64,000 nucleotides of DNA from Takakia lepidozioides. Its lineage: Eukaryota; Streptophyta; Takakiopsida; Takakiales; Takakiaceae. Of the stretch, positions 1-11,198 are shown one piece after another. Within the stretch, counting starts at the first letter, position 1. Every line of letters begins with the position of its first letter. The position numbers were made by a program, and so were the translations under genes. The stretch lies in contig CM060732.1 of NCBI GenBank assembly GCA_030704615.1, forward strand, positions 3,470,001 to 3,534,000, given 5' to 3'. Under the pieces are notes generated by a model. That model had not been told where the DNA came from and did no database searches. It saw nothing but the letters and a program-made list of their open reading frames with translations.

Positions 1-331
1 GTCCCCTGTAATGTTGTATTTATTTGGAGTATGTTCTCATAACATTTGAATGCCAGCATTATGAGACATTATTCTTTTTGTTGCCTTCGGTGAGGTGGGG
101 ATGCCGAGGCCACGTTGTTTCTTCTTCCATGTGACTTGATTTGATGTTGTCCTCTCATAAATTGTAAATTCCTTGTGGCTTTGTTTTCATCTTTGAAAGT
201 TATTTTTACTTGGATCTGGCTTTCTGATTATCTCTCGTTACCTCTCAAATGTGAGTTCAGCATTTACTGGGCTCTCGCATTTGAATGTCAGTGCGGTAAT
301 AACTCAGTATTTCTGATATGGATTGTTTAAG

Positions 332-1658
332 GTGTGGATCTGGAAGAGTCAAGTAGCCCATCATTGAAGAGGACAGAGGAGGCAGGCATCAGAGTGGTGT
401 ATGAAGTGAAGTCCAAGCTCTACATAAAGGTCACTGACAGCTTTCCCACACTTCTGCAACTCTGCGAGCTGGGTAGAATTAAGATAGGATCTGTGGATTG
501 GAAGGATGAGAGGGGGAAGGTTTGTTATGACTGGGCAGAAGTGGCAGCAACCAGTCGGTGCACATGCTTGGGAGCTATCTTTGAATTGATATCCTTGTGG
601 TGTTGCATTCCAAAGTAGTGTGTGGCATGGGCAGGCACATGAGGGAGAAGATAAAGCATGGAAGGACATGGGTGTGGGGCAGCTGATACTGAAACGCCGC
701 AAAGATGCCAAACAAGGGTCTAAGGAGGCCAAGGCTACCATAATGTTCTGCAATGATGTACGTCTGTGTCCTCTTCCTTCTGTTCTACGAAGGATGTACA
801 AGTGGTGATCTACCTTCTTAATCCGGTTTGTGTTTTCTTTGATTTTTCTCCCAAAAGTCATGTATTGAAGTTGTTCTTTTGCAATGGCAACCTCATTGTG
901 GGTCTTTGCTGGAGCTTCTCCATGGTTTGCAGTATCTGTAAAAATTGGCTTACGTAATACTTGAGATAGGCTTGCTATACAGATCATTGAGACAATGATC
1001 CAGAGACTGTCGATGGTGCAGCACCTAAGCACAGCCAGACTAAGATCCTTTTAAGAGTTGAAAGCATGTGGCAACTCACAGGTTTGAAAGGGGAATTTCG
1101 TCCTCACATTAATACACCAACCTTGAATAGTAGGGACAACATGTTGCAGGATGTAGTCTTTTCTGCACACATGCAATGAGGAGCTTTTCGCCAATTTGCC
1201 AATTTTTGGCAAAGCACTTGCCCTAAGTGTCACAAGTTTGCTGGAGTGGTCTCAAATATTTTATGCTGGACATGGCATGAGATGGGATGGTGATCTGCAT
1301 GCAGGTGGGCAAGGTGTTGCTGAATGCGATGCTGTACCCTAACATCAAAGCCAATGTGCAGAAAACAGCTGTCACTGCTATTCTCCATTCTGCGGTAAAT
1401 TCTGTTTTGTGAAATTGTGAAGGACTATGATAGCAGTGTATATTTTATGGAGAGTTTTTATGGAGAGTTTTGCCTTAACACTTTCTGGCTTGGGCGGTGT
1501 GGCTGCAGGAAAATGGGAATCAGGGGATGAAAACAGGAGATAATGCTGAAAAGGCGAAGCTGGGGGCACAGCCACGCATGTACTTACTGAGAGTGAGCTC
1601 TGAAAGTGAGGCCAAAACTCTTGCAGACACTATTATTGAAAATGCTCCAGGGAACTGA
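332..1658 (+). CDS. Last four exons of a Nup50-like Ran-binding-domain protein
   Basis: Four phase-consistent exons (332-429, 635-757, 1305-1394, 1509-1658) join into a C-terminal Ran-binding domain of the Nup50 type. Signatures in order are VVYEVKSKLYIK, then AWKDMGVGQLILKRR, then NDVGKVLLNAMLYPNI, then MYLLRVSSESEAKTLAD, ending in a TGA at 1656. The three introns start with GT (gtcact, gtacgt, gtaaat), end in AG and are phase 0 on both sides, which random sequence would rarely give. Nup50 proteins help importin-alpha recycling at the nuclear pore; the RanBD binds RanGTP. The first exon here begins with two bases of a split codon, so the N-terminal part (importin-binding region, if present) lies before the window. 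A RanBP1-like or other RanBD protein is possible, but the GKVLLNAMLYP stretch favours Nup50. This appears to be the only host gene here without transposon hallmarks. Confidence 0.75.
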
Positions 1659-2617
1659 AAAGTCTATGTAGGCATTGGAGCAACTCTTTCTCCCTTACAT
1701 TCTGTTTTTCTGACCAGGAGGAAGACAAAATAAGAGATTTAATTGGGATGTCTTTGCATTTTGTCTTTGTGGAAGGCTAGGGTAAGCTTACTCAGACCTG
1801 TTTAGAATGTCAACCGAAATGAAGTTTATTCTTTTGTCAGAAACGTTTTCCTTACTCCACAACTGATGCAGTCAGAGGTTGCCAGAAAATTCTATGGATA
1901 GTTAGTGTCACAATTGTGTTGAATCATGTCTGTTTTCCATTTCTTACTCCAACGAGCATAACATGTGTGCTCATTGACATCATATTGTCATAAGCTATGA
2001 TTGCATGGTAGAAAAACTTGGAGATTCGCAGAAGCTTGGTAGTGTCGCCTTACTTGTTTTGCTAAGATGGCTTCCCAAAGATTGCAGTGGGAACCTTTTC
2101 AGATTATATTAAAACTTGGAAGGGTTTGTGCATGCCTCAAGGCACATGCCCGGGCTTTGCCATAATTTCTAGGACCTTTTTCTCTCACTTTTACAGTTGC
2201 ATTGTGTGGTCTAGGGTTTAAAAAGGTACTCATTCCTAGATGGCAATTGAGTCATAAGAAGAGTTCTGTACATTGATGCGGAGTTTCTGGATCTAGTTTC
2301 AGAGGAGTTATGGTAGACGTCAATATTTGAGGTGGGTTGCTGCTAATGTCTAGACATTAGCGAGAAAAATTGTTTTGTCTTTGAAGGGCAAAATCCATGA
2401 GGCCAAAAATCGAGCCCTTAATTACAACTAGGGTAGCCTGTGCCATTGGCCCAAGTGTCCAATATCATCTAAGTCCAAGTGCAACCCCTATATATTTAAG
2501 TGCGTCTCCTATGTGGAGGTCCATGTGTGAAGAATTGAGATCGATATACTAATAATAATAATATATGACGCCTCCCAAAAGGATGCTTAGATTATGGTGT
2601 CTCTTGACTGAGAAGGG
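1659..2617. other. 3' flank of the RanBD gene, no other gene seen
   Basis: Downstream of the TGA lies AT-rich sequence that would hold the 3' untranslated region. There is no ORF with recognisable content. A short (AAT)n run sits near 2550-2565 and the palindromic array begins just afterwards. Confidence 0.5.
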
Positions 2618-3473
2618 CTACTTCCAGCAGGAAGGTGGACACCGGAGACCCATTAATCCATTCCCGGTGGATGAAAATGTGGTGCCGCATTTCCATCCAT
2701 AAGGATAATAAAGCGACCAAGGGGGTCGCCATCTGTCGGGTTCTCCTCCCCAGACCCATTCATCCATTCTCGATGGATGGAAATATGCCGCCACATTTCC
2801 ATCCAGAGGGATGATAAAGCGATCAAGGGGCCGCCACCTGTCGGCTTCTCCTCCCGAGACCCATTCATCCATTTTTGGTGGATGGAAATGCGGCATTGCA
2901 TTTCCATCCAGAGGGATGATAAAGCGACCAAGGGGGCCGTCACGTGTCGGCTTCTCCTCCGGAAACCCATTCATCCATTTTCAGTGGATGGAAATGCGGC
3001 GCCACATTTCCCATCCACAGGGATGATAAAGCCACCAAGGGGCCGTCACCTGTCGACTTCTCCTCCCGAGACCCATTCATCCATTCCCTCAAGATGGAAA
3101 TGCGGCGCCGCATTTCCATCCAGAGGGATGATAAAGCGACCAAGGGGCCCGTCACCTGTCGGCTTCTCCTACCGAGACCCATTCATCCATTTCCGGTGGA
3201 TAGAAATGCGGCGCCGCATTTCCATCTTGAGGGATGATAAAGTGACCATGGGGGCCGCCACCTGTCGGCTTCTCCTCCCGAGACCCATTCATCCATTCCC
3301 GGTGGATGGAAATGTGGGGCCGCATCAGAGGGATGATAAAGCTTCCGAAGGGGACCGCACCTGTCGGCTTATCCTCCGGAGGCGCATACATCCATCCACC
3401 GGGATCATAAAGCGACCAAGGGGCCCGCCATCTCTTGGCTTCTCCTCCCAAGACCCATTCATCCATTCCCGGT
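2618..3473. repeat. Palindromic minisatellite array, about 106-bp period
   Basis: About eight units begin with cattcatccatt at 2651, 2757, 2862, 2968, 3074, 3180 and 3286, then shorter degenerate ones to 3466. The spacing is 105-106 bp. Each unit contains an inverted repeat centred on GGCGCC (core AAATGCGGCGCCGCATTT, flanked by GGATGG and CCATCC), followed by a conserved gatgataaagcgaccaagg segment and cacctgtcggcttctcctcc. The long open frames across it on both strands are by-products of the repeat. The array abuts the broken MULE copy at 3474 with no spacer. Confidence 0.9.
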
Positions 3474-4718
3474 GTTGGAGTCCGTCTCCCACATCTGTTC
3501 CCTTAATATCAGAAATCACATTGTTTCGTGCAAACAGAAAATTGGTCGAGGATCGGATATGCAGTCGATTCTATAGGTTAAGCAACAATGTGGATATGAC
3601 TTCATTCACGGTAGACGGTTTCCATGACAAGGGTGTGAGACAGACCATTGTTTCATATTCAAAATGTCAAGTGTGGTCCTGGCAGCGGCGTGGATCTGGT
3701 CCGTCGGATGACAAGTGGCAACTTGTCAAACAGTTGGGTCATGTTCGACCATATCAAGCGTATTACAAATCACGAATGGGTGACAATGGGTGCACATGCC
3801 TAAGACTCCCACTGCAAAATGCTAATGATCATTGTCATTTGTGAGATGAAAAAAAAGGAACACAATCCGAGATGCATCTGTGGCAAGGAATAAACGAACA
3901 GATGGTCAGGGCAAGCCTTGTTTCCAAGGATTCATGGTGGATAAGGCACAAGCGAATTGGACTGCAGTGCGAAGGGTATAAGGGGAAGACCCGAATATTT
4001 TCATGGAAGGAAAAGAGAGATATTGTGGGTTCCATTTTCTACAGAGTTTGTCACACTGCACAACCAAACTCGTGGCACTAGGTTTCAGAGAGGACCACCG
4101 TTCCATGTGTCTTGCATGGAAGAATACTCTTACTTTGGATGACGCAAAGACAGAGTTTACATGTATACGTGCTTGGTGGAAAACTTCAGGTGTTGTTCAG
4201 GAAAAAGAGGTAGGTGCAATGGTCAGTTGGTTGGCTTGGTGGCATTATCGTTTTGGACAGTTCGGCGAGTATATGTGGCATGTGAGTTCACCCATTTTAT
4301 GTTCGCAGCAATATTATGGTTATGAATGGTTTTTTATCTTCCTTCTAACCAACGAATGTGCAATTGCAAGATCTGTGCCTCGACTCCAACACTGACATGT
4401 CGACAACAAACATGGCCGAATCTGTCCATTATTCATGGCGTGCGTCATCCGCGGCGCATCTGATGGGCATCCTCACTGCCACAACGGAAGACATCATTGT
4501 AAGATCAATCATGCAGCAATCTAGATACAATGGGTTTCTAAAAGAGTAACAATGGGGCTTGGGGCCGGATATGCAGGAAATGCTCATGCGGACGGCCTCC
4601 AAATCCAAGAATCCTCAGAAGTGGGTAGCAGCCTTGGGAGAGAATCAGTGTTGGCCGGGTATCAATGTATTGTGGAGTCTTTCTAGTTCAGGTTATGGAA
4701 TCTCTTCTTAGTGGAGGC
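3474..4718 (+). pseudogene. Truncated, decayed copy of the MULE-like transposase
   Basis: The segment matches 6925-8110 base by base with many small changes. It starts at ttggagtccgtctccca (compare ctggagtcggtgtccca in the fuller copy) and runs into the N gap. Recognisable pieces are the CGFHFLQSL stretch around 4026-4050, SMCLAWKNTLTLDDA, SWLAWWHYRFGQFGEYM, a retained GT-AG intron about 4281-4370, and TNMAESVHYSWRASSAAHLMGIL near 4400-4465. Frameshifts (for example around 3845-3870 and 3990) prevent a continuous product. It lacks the N-terminal third, and the SWIM zinc finger would fall in or beyond the gap. It shows that the intron was already present when the copies diverged. Confidence 0.8.
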
Positions 4719-5218
4719 NNNNNNNNNNNNNNNNNNNNNNNNNNNNNNNNNNNNNNNNNNNNNNNNNNNNNNNNNNNNNNNNNNNNNNNNNNNNNNNNNN
4801 NNNNNNNNNNNNNNNNNNNNNNNNNNNNNNNNNNNNNNNNNNNNNNNNNNNNNNNNNNNNNNNNNNNNNNNNNNNNNNNNNNNNNNNNNNNNNNNNNNNN
4901 NNNNNNNNNNNNNNNNNNNNNNNNNNNNNNNNNNNNNNNNNNNNNNNNNNNNNNNNNNNNNNNNNNNNNNNNNNNNNNNNNNNNNNNNNNNNNNNNNNNN
5001 NNNNNNNNNNNNNNNNNNNNNNNNNNNNNNNNNNNNNNNNNNNNNNNNNNNNNNNNNNNNNNNNNNNNNNNNNNNNNNNNNNNNNNNNNNNNNNNNNNNN
5101 NNNNNNNNNNNNNNNNNNNNNNNNNNNNNNNNNNNNNNNNNNNNNNNNNNNNNNNNNNNNNNNNNNNNNNNNNNNNNNNNNNNNNNNNNNNNNNNNNNNN
5201 NNNNNNNNNNNNNNNNNN
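4719..5218. other. Assembly gap of 500 N
   Basis: Exactly 500 undetermined bases, so probably a scaffold gap of arbitrary size. Palindromic or tandem repeats lie close on the right, which may be why assembly failed. Open frames reported across it have no meaning. Confidence 0.98.
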
Positions 5219-5549
5219 GGGGGCCCGGATGGAAATTCGGCGCCGAATCTCCATCCAGGGGATGTTCTCTGTCGCACACGCGCCGGCCTCTGAGCCCGAG
5301 GCGACTTCATCCGGGCTTCCTCTGTTGGATATTGGGTGCCGAATTTCCATTCGGGGGTAGTAATGTGACGGCACGGTGCCGGCTTCTCCCCTTCAGCCGT
5401 CATCATCCGGACGGCCCCCCACTTTCTGACTGCATACCGTTGGCAGTTATTGCGCAAAGACCAGGGGACGCATTCCGGAGACAAGGTTCATTAACACTCT
5501 GACTGTGGATTTTTGAGATAGTTGGCTCCCTGGATTTGGATCAGGCTTC
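5219..5549. repeat. Palindromic repeat block upstream of the MULE transposase
   Basis: The block contains GGCGCC-centred palindromes (for example around 5228-5258) and is nearly identical to 32930-33261 over its last 190 bp, from gtaatgtgacggcacggtgcc through ttggatcaggct. That second copy is at the far side of the ParB/methyltransferase region. The conserved end directly precedes the transposase reading frame here, so this is likely the promoter-side region of the element. Confidence 0.85.
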
Positions 5550-5654
5550 GTCGCTCGGACAAATCGGCATCGCATTCATTCCCATCGCTGCACCCCCTTC
5601 TACCAGGGAGCTTCCCAGCACGCCATCCTGGCAGTCTTGTGTGCACATCTCCCA

Positions 5655-6290
5655 TGGCGGAAAACCCGAGCGCTACAGTGTACTGCCCTCCTCACGAGCA
5701 TAGAGCTTCATTTCCGTGTAGAGGGGACACCTGCCGGGTGATGGAGAAATATTTGTGCGTTCGATACCACCTGAAACCGGGGTCGGTTTTTTTGGAGGAG
5801 GAAAGGAAGGACTCTAACGGCCTTGTTGTTGAGAGTATTGTTGTGCTCCACGATGATTTCGGCGATGGCAGAGAATGGCGAGTTCCACCATCGGACAGCG
5901 TCATATACAGGGCTGTTGGGGACTTCATTTGCCCGCCAAATGCACCTTCTATCCTGGCGCCTTCCACGAAACAATCCGCGAATCAGAGAGTGGCTACCTC
6001 AAAGAGAGAAGTCCGCAACGAAGTAAATCCAGAGCCGAACCCATCCATGAAGACGAGCGAGAACCGGGTTGTTCACAACCTGTCCGACTCAGACGAGGTC
6101 ATGGAAGTTCCGAGGTCGTCCTAGAGATCAGGCAAGTCCTCAATGGACGTCAGTAGAGGAGGGAGACATATTCCCAGCACGAGCACCGCAGTTCGATCTA
6201 TTCTTGAAATTCTGCGAGGGCTTCACCTGGAAGGACACCGGTCGGAGCTGGCCGGGCTGGACTACAGCAAGTTCGCAATTAAATCGGTTA
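5655..6290 (+). CDS. N-terminal part of MULE-like transposase (frame broken)
   Basis: A Met at 5655 (MAENPSATVYCPPHEH) opens a frame running to 6124, with EKYLCVRYHLKPGSVFLEEE and a C-terminal acidic stretch SDSDEVMEV. No catalytic motif is visible. Between 6124 and 6292 the coding sense seems to switch frames (DLFLKFCEGFTWKD, then GLDYSKFAIKSVTC), so either a short intron or two indels separate it from the main transposase ORF. This N-terminal region resembles no domain I can name. Its place between the palindromic block and the transposase core makes it the natural start of the same protein. An upstream Met at 5522 is possible but lies in sequence shared with the array. Confidence 0.5.
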
Positions 6291-6291
6291 C

Positions 6292-7736
6292 ATGCCTTCC
6301 CCCGACGTCGACGGTAATATCTTCTTTGAGTTCCCTCCTCGGGCGGACTACTCGAGGGCGTCCGGAATGTTGACAGATATGGATAGAAAACATGACGGTC
6401 ATCCTTGGTGCGTTACCAAAACCACCAGCATGAAGATGCTCGATGGTGTGCGGGTGCGCTACGTTGTTTGTGCGGGCGCGTTGCGGTGTTTCTCCCCAAC
6501 TTGCTTCCACTTTAAATCCAGAGGTCACAGGAACGAGACCGATTGGACAGGCACAACTCACCAACCATTTCGAGCTCAGGAGAAGGTTCCAAACTCCACA
6601 TTTAAGTGTGCGCATTGCAAAGAACCACCACACTGCATGTCTGTTTGTAATGCCAAGCAGTTCTATGTGTTGCACCGTTTCCCTGACCTCACCCGAGCTT
6701 GCATACACGTTGGTTCCCATTGTCACAAATTGGCGAGGGGGAACTCGCGGGAGGCTGCCCACGAAGCAGAGCAGCTCGTTCAGGAGGAGGTTAAGTTGAG
6801 ACCGGGTGCCAAACCCAAACAGATACAGCTCCAAGCCGCCCATAAGATGGCATTGGCCAGAATTATGTCGGAAGACGGCTCCGATAGAGTTCCTCTAGAC
6901 GAGAAGGAAATGGAGGCATTGCTGGAGTCGGTGTCCCATGTATGTTCACCGAATGTCCGAAACCACATTGTCTCATGCAAACAGAAAATTGGTCGTGGCT
7001 CGGATATGCACTCCATTCTGGAGGTGAAGCGACGATGTGGATATGACAACATTCATGGAAGTAGGTTTCCAGGACAAGGGACTGAGGCAGATCGTTGTTT
7101 CGTATTCAAAATGTCCACGTGTGGACCTGGCAGCGGCGTCGAACTGGTCGACAGGATGACGAGTGGGAACTTGTCAAACAGTTGGGTCATGTTCGACCAT
7201 ATCAAGCGAATTACAAATCACCAGTGGGTGACAATGGGTGCACATGTCTACGACACCCACTGCAGGATGCTAATGACAATTGCTATTTGTGAGATGAAAG
7301 GAGAGGACACACAATCGGAGATGCTTCTTTGGCAGGGAATAAACGAACAGATAGCCAAGGCGGGATTGCCCCCTCCCAATTTCCGTGGTTTCATGGCGGA
7401 CAACGCACAAGCAAATTGGGCTGCCATCCGAAGGGTGTACGGGCAAGACCAATGTTCCCATGGAAGGCAAGGAGAGATCTTGTGGGTTCCATTTTCTGCA
7501 GAGCCTTTCGCAGTACACAACCAGGCTCGTGGCGCCAGATTTCAGAGAGGAGCACGTTCCATGTGCCTTGCGTGGAAGCGCGCTCCCACCTTGGATGATG
7601 CAGAGACATAGTTGCATGCATACGGGCTTGGTGGACATCGTCAGGTGCTGTAAGGAAATCAGACGAGGGAGCAATGGTCAGTTGGCTAGCATGGTGGCAT
7701 TATCGTTTCCTCCAATTCGGCGACTATATGCGGGAG
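6292..7736 (+). CDS. MULE-like transposase, GCM-like and DDE region
   Basis: One open frame of 439 codons (6292-7611) continues in another frame to a splice donor at 7737. Residues about 25-150 hold a Cys/His-rich segment (LRCFSPTCFHF, FKCAHCKEPPHC, TRACIHVGSHCHKL) that looks like the GCM/FLYWCH-type zinc domain placed before many Mutator transposases. Then come NHIVSCKQKIGRG, WVMFDHIKRITNHQWV, and FMADNAQANWAAIRRVYG, the probable second Asp region of the DDE fold. A CGFHFLQSL stretch in the +2 frame near 7485-7515 matches the Mutator C-x-FH-x-x-Q signature, so a frameshift lies near 7440-7480. The enzyme would cut and join element ends in the nucleus. Superfamily assignment rests on these motifs and the C-terminal SWIM finger, not on a search. 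Confidence 0.65.
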
Positions 7737-7822
7737 GTGAGTTGCACGAATTCACGTCCCGTTGAATATTATTCTTGGCCATATTTGTAACTTGCTTGTA
7801 ACCTGAACATGTGCTTGTGCAG
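7737..7822 (+). other. Intron in the MULE transposase gene
   Basis: The 86-bp segment begins gtgagttg after the codons for QFGDYMRE and ends ttgtgcag before EMCLDSDTDMPTT. The protein reads through sensibly only if it is removed. The decayed copy has the equivalent interval (about 4281-4370, gtgagttc to gcaag), supporting a true spliced gene. Confidence 0.75.
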
Positions 7823-9239
7823 GAAATGTGTCTCGACTCCGACACCGACATGCCCACGACAAACATGGCCGAATCAGTGCACTCTTCCTGGCGTGCCTCC
7901 TCTGCGGCGCATCTGGTGGACATCCTCACTGCCACAACGGAGGACATTGTGAGGTCAATTATGCAGCAATGCAGGTACAACGAGTTCTTGAAAGGGAAAC
8001 AGTGGGGCTTGGGGCCGGACAGGCAGGAAATGCTGATGCGGACTGCCTCTAGATCGAAGAATCCTCGGAAGTGGGCGGCGACCTTGCGAGAGGGCCTTCG
8101 GAACACGCCATTGCTGCGAAGAGGCCAACATTTGGAAGGAGATGTTCATACCCGTCCAGTGAGACAAGACTTGACGAGGCACCTGGCGGAGAAGAGGATT
8201 CATGGCGAGCTGACAAGAATATTCGCACGCTCCCTCGTGGTCCCGTGATGTTGCCCGAGGAGGTCTCGTCGAGCACCGCAAATCCTGCACGTTCAAGATC
8301 GCCATCTCCTTTGAGCACATGGCGCGTGCCCCGGCAACATAACGAGCCATCTGTAGTAAAGCAGTACAACATTCCCATTGTGGAGACAAGAGTGTCGGAG
8401 TCACAGTGGAGAATTGCGAGGACATTGCCGGCATTTCGAGGGAAGTGCTGCGCCATCCAGGTGGATACGAGAGCACCCTGTGGTAAGATGATTCGGAGGA
8501 ACCCACACGGTGCTGTACCTGCACCTTGTTTCAGCGGCAGATTTTTGACTCCCACATTTGCTCACGCCACAACGCAGACATTTTGGTTCTGTAGGCACGA
8601 CATAATGACCTGTGTATTTGGCAAGCCCAAGTACGGGATTCAGGGAATGCCGGAGCCTCCGGGCGTCTGGCCTGTTGCATCGGGTTGCAGCCTCTCTCAG
8701 AATGAGGCGGATGCTCTATCTGCAGCAGGATTTCGAATGGTGCAACGCACAGACATCCCGGCCCACGCATTTCCGGTTCCTCAGACCCAGCCATTGCAGA
8801 CTGCTCGGTCCAGTAGAGACGGATTGGACAATTCTGCACATCCCACAATGCGATTCGGAAGAGTGAAGAGACGACACCCTCCCAACAAGTTGAATGAGAC
8901 TCGGATTGCCAATGCTCTTGGGATGGCTTGCACTATTCAGAGCTCCGTGGACGTACCCCCACCCGGCCTTGGGCGTGTGTATCGGATGGCAACGGTCGGC
9001 TCGGCTGTACGCGACGATGTATACACAATTACGATTGGAGTGGAGCCAACTTGCAATTGTACGGACTTCTCGTTGATGGAAGCAAAGAAGGGTTCGAAGT
9101 ATTATCCGTGCAAGCATCTGTATACATCTACCTGAAGAGGTTGAGGATGAACGTGACTATTGATGACTTTATTCATACACCGGCGTTGAGCGTGAACGAG
9201 CTGCACAAACTCCTCCTTAGGGATTCCAGAAATCATTGA
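7823..9239 (+). CDS. MULE-like transposase C-terminal part with SWIM zinc finger
   Basis: After the intron the frame gives TNMAESVHSSWRASSAAHLV, the TNxxES-type motif that follows the DDE core in Mutator transposases, then QWGLGPDRQEMLMRTASRSK to 8248. A second frame from 8071 to 9135 continues with basic, Pro/Ser-rich sequence and ends in a SWIM-type finger, CNC...YYPCKHLY (C-x-C...C-x-H) at about 9052-9120. A frameshift at about 9117 leads to YLKRLRMNVTIDDFIHTPAL and a TGA at 9237. So at least two indels break it (about 8100-8250 and 9117). SWIM fingers are standard at the C-termini of MULE transposases. This copy is probably inactive as it stands. Confidence 0.65.
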
Positions 9240-9380
9240 TGGGGCAAACGGAATCCTCCATATGGATATTTTCAAATGCATTTTGCTGTATCAGGCTTTT
9301 TTTTTGCAGTGTAATGAAATGCACCCCAAAACTCCTGGAATGAGGCAATATTCCATTCAAACTGAATCCAACAGAAGCAG

Positions 9381-9850
9381 TTGTGGGGCCATTTCTGGAA
9401 AAATGGCGCCGAATTTCTCTTTTGGGCCGAAAACTGGCTAAGTCCCAACATGCACTGGTACCTGTGTCTGGGAAAATGGCGCCGAATTTCTCTTTTTGGG
9501 GCCGAAAACTGGCCAAGTCCCAACATGCATTGGTACCGTGTCTGGAAAAATGACGCCGAATTTTTCTTTTTTGGGGGCCGAAAACTGGCTAAGTCCCAAC
9601 ATGCACTGGTACAGTGTCTGGAAAAATGGCGCCGAATTTCCCTATTTGCGCCGAAAACTGGCTAAGTCCGAACATGCACTGGAAAAATGGCGCCGAATTA
9701 CCTGTCATGAGGGGACCTATAGCCGCGGAATTCGGCACCATTTTTCGCCAGAGAGACCTATTACCGCGAAATACGTCGCCGTTTTTTCAGGTTACGGACC
9801 CTATTACCGCGAAATTCGGCGCCATATTTGCACATGTCGCTGGGAATTGG
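9381..9850. repeat. Tandem GGCGCC array at the 3' side of the MULE
   Basis: About four units of about 75 bp contain atggcgccgaatttctc and gccgaaaactggctaagtccca, followed by three spaced blocks with cgcggaattcgg or ccgcgaaattcgg and ctattaccgcgaaat (9716-9830). The gaaaactggctaagtccc phrase recurs in the array at 27640-28070, linking the two regions. The array lies between the transposase stop and the terminal motif at 10058. Confidence 0.85.
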
Positions 9851-10025
9851 CATGAGCGGAAGACGAAATATCATGAGCACAACTGTCAAAACTGCAATTT
9901 TCCCTTCAAGGGGCCGTATAATATATTTGTTTTTCCTTACACATTGCATTAAATTATTGTTTTTTATTGTTTTTTATTTTCAAAATTTGTACTTCTGCTC
10001 ATGAAAACCGATTGTGTTACTACTC

Positions 10026-10058
10026 TGCTCATGCCGCTCATGCCGCTCATGAAATAGC
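10026..10058. mobile_element. Probable right terminus of the MULE-type element
   Basis: The sequence gctcatgccgctcatgaaatagc is the reverse complement of the motif GCTATTTCATGAGCGGCATGAGC seen in forward orientation at 25019 and 56756. In all three places it forms the edge between element sequence and Ty3-type or gag-like sequence, so it behaves like a terminal inverted repeat. The left end of this copy was not found and may lie in or before the N gap. Confidence 0.55.
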
Positions 10059-10094
10059 AAACCTCGTTCATTCTGGATAAGACACCAGAATGAG

Positions 10095-11198
10095 ATGAGA
10101 GCTCCTGTGAATGAGGGCCCAGTGGTGGCAGCTCACATGGTTAGGCCATGTGTTGTACCAGAAGTAAGTACAATGATAGTAACAAGAAGTAAAGCCAAAC
10201 TAATACCTCCAGTAGAAGAGGAAGAAGATGATAATGGAAGTGGCAATGATATGCCTGAAGATGAAGAGACTTGGAAAGATGAGAAGGAACTGCACAAGGA
10301 AGTGGCAGATACTATAAGGGAAATGCAAAAGAGTACTGATATTCCTGTGGCAGATTCCTCTGATTCTGATGGAGAAAAAGAAGGGAGTGAGGAAGAAAGG
10401 AAGAAAGAAGATGCAGACATGCAAAGTAATGAAGAGACTTTGGCTGAAGTAATATGCCAGACCAAAGCAGAAATTACCATTGGACAGCTATTAGCTGTGG
10501 CACCTTATTGTAGGCACAGGCTGTATCGGACAATCAATCGAATTGCCCAAGAGACAGGAAACACAGACCTGAACAGCAAGGTGACCAGTTATAATGTGAA
10601 GCCGGAACGGCGAGAAACAGTCATGGACTTTGATGATTCTATGCCAGTAATCCAATTGAGAATTGGAAGCACAGAACTAACTGATGTACTGATAGATGGA
10701 GGTTCTGGAGTAAATATCATGACAGACCAATTAAGGAAGAAGCTTGGTCTAAGTAACATGAAACCAGCCCCATTTACAGTAACAATGGCAGATCAAAGAA
10801 ATGTACAGCCATTGGGATTAATAAGAGGAGTTAAGATACAGATACAGAAGATGATCTTTATGATCATAGTAACTGTGTTGAAAATGGATGAAGTCATGGA
10901 GGCTTACTCCTTATTATTGGGACGTCCGTGGCTGAAACAGGCCAGGGTATTCCATGACTGGAATTCTCAGTTACTAACCGTGCATAATGGGATACACGAG
11001 ATACAAATTACCACAAAGAAATCTAGTAGATTACCTGCTACAAGAAGACCTCGAGGAGTCAGAGAGTATGACTGGAAAGGAGGACTGGATGAGGAGCAGG
11101 AAGCTACCCTATTTGCTGCACACCCAGAGTGGGAGCAGGTTGCAGAGATGCGGCTGGAAAGCCTAAGTTGTTTGAGAGGTATCTGCTGTGTGGTGTAG
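10095..11198 (+). CDS. Ty3-type element, protease-containing 5' ORF
   Basis: The 367-residue frame has a Lys/Glu-rich acidic region (residues about 35-115: EEEEDDNGSGNDMPEDEETW and similar), then an aspartic protease with LIDGGSGVNIM (catalytic Asp 201) and the second conserved LLLGRPWL region. D-G-G-S in place of D-T/S-G is typical of some plant Ty3 lineages. The stop at 11196 looks like a frameshift: the inverted copy at 25.0 kb reads through the matching position (GICYGVVTATP) where this copy has two extra bases. The protease would mature the Gag-Pol polyprotein. No gag with a zinc knuckle lies upstream; the element seems cut at 10058 by the MULE. Confidence 0.85.
   Translation: MRAPVNEGPVVAAHMVRPCVVPEVSTMIVTRSKAKLIPPVEEEEDDNGSGNDMPEDEETWKDEKELHKEVADTIREMQKSTDIPVADSSDSDGEKEGSEEERKKEDADMQSNEETLAEVICQTKAEITIGQLLAVAPYCRHRLYRTINRIAQETGNTDLNSKVTSYNVKPERRETVMDFDDSMPVIQLRIGSTELTDVLIDGGSGVNIMTDQLRKKLGLSNMKPAPFTVTMADQRNVQPLGLIRGVKIQIQKMIFMIIVTVLKMDEVMEAYSLLLGRPWLKQARVFHDWNSQLLTVHNGIHEIQITTKKSSRLPATRRPRGVREYDWKGGLDEEQEATLFAAHPEWEQVAEMRLESLSCLRGICCVV

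Noticed and set aside
361-1032. 223-codon minus-strand ORF
   Set aside because: It overlaps the RanBD exons on the other strand and its protein is Cys/His/Ser-rich without a motif; the plus-strand exon set explains the region.
2777-3844. 355-codon plus-strand ORF
   Set aside because: It runs through the 106-bp array (a multiple of bases that keeps frames open) into a MULE fragment; the product is a repeat artefact.
4665-5502. Several 200-260-codon ORFs across the N gap
   Set aside because: Undetermined bases were read as open frame; no information.
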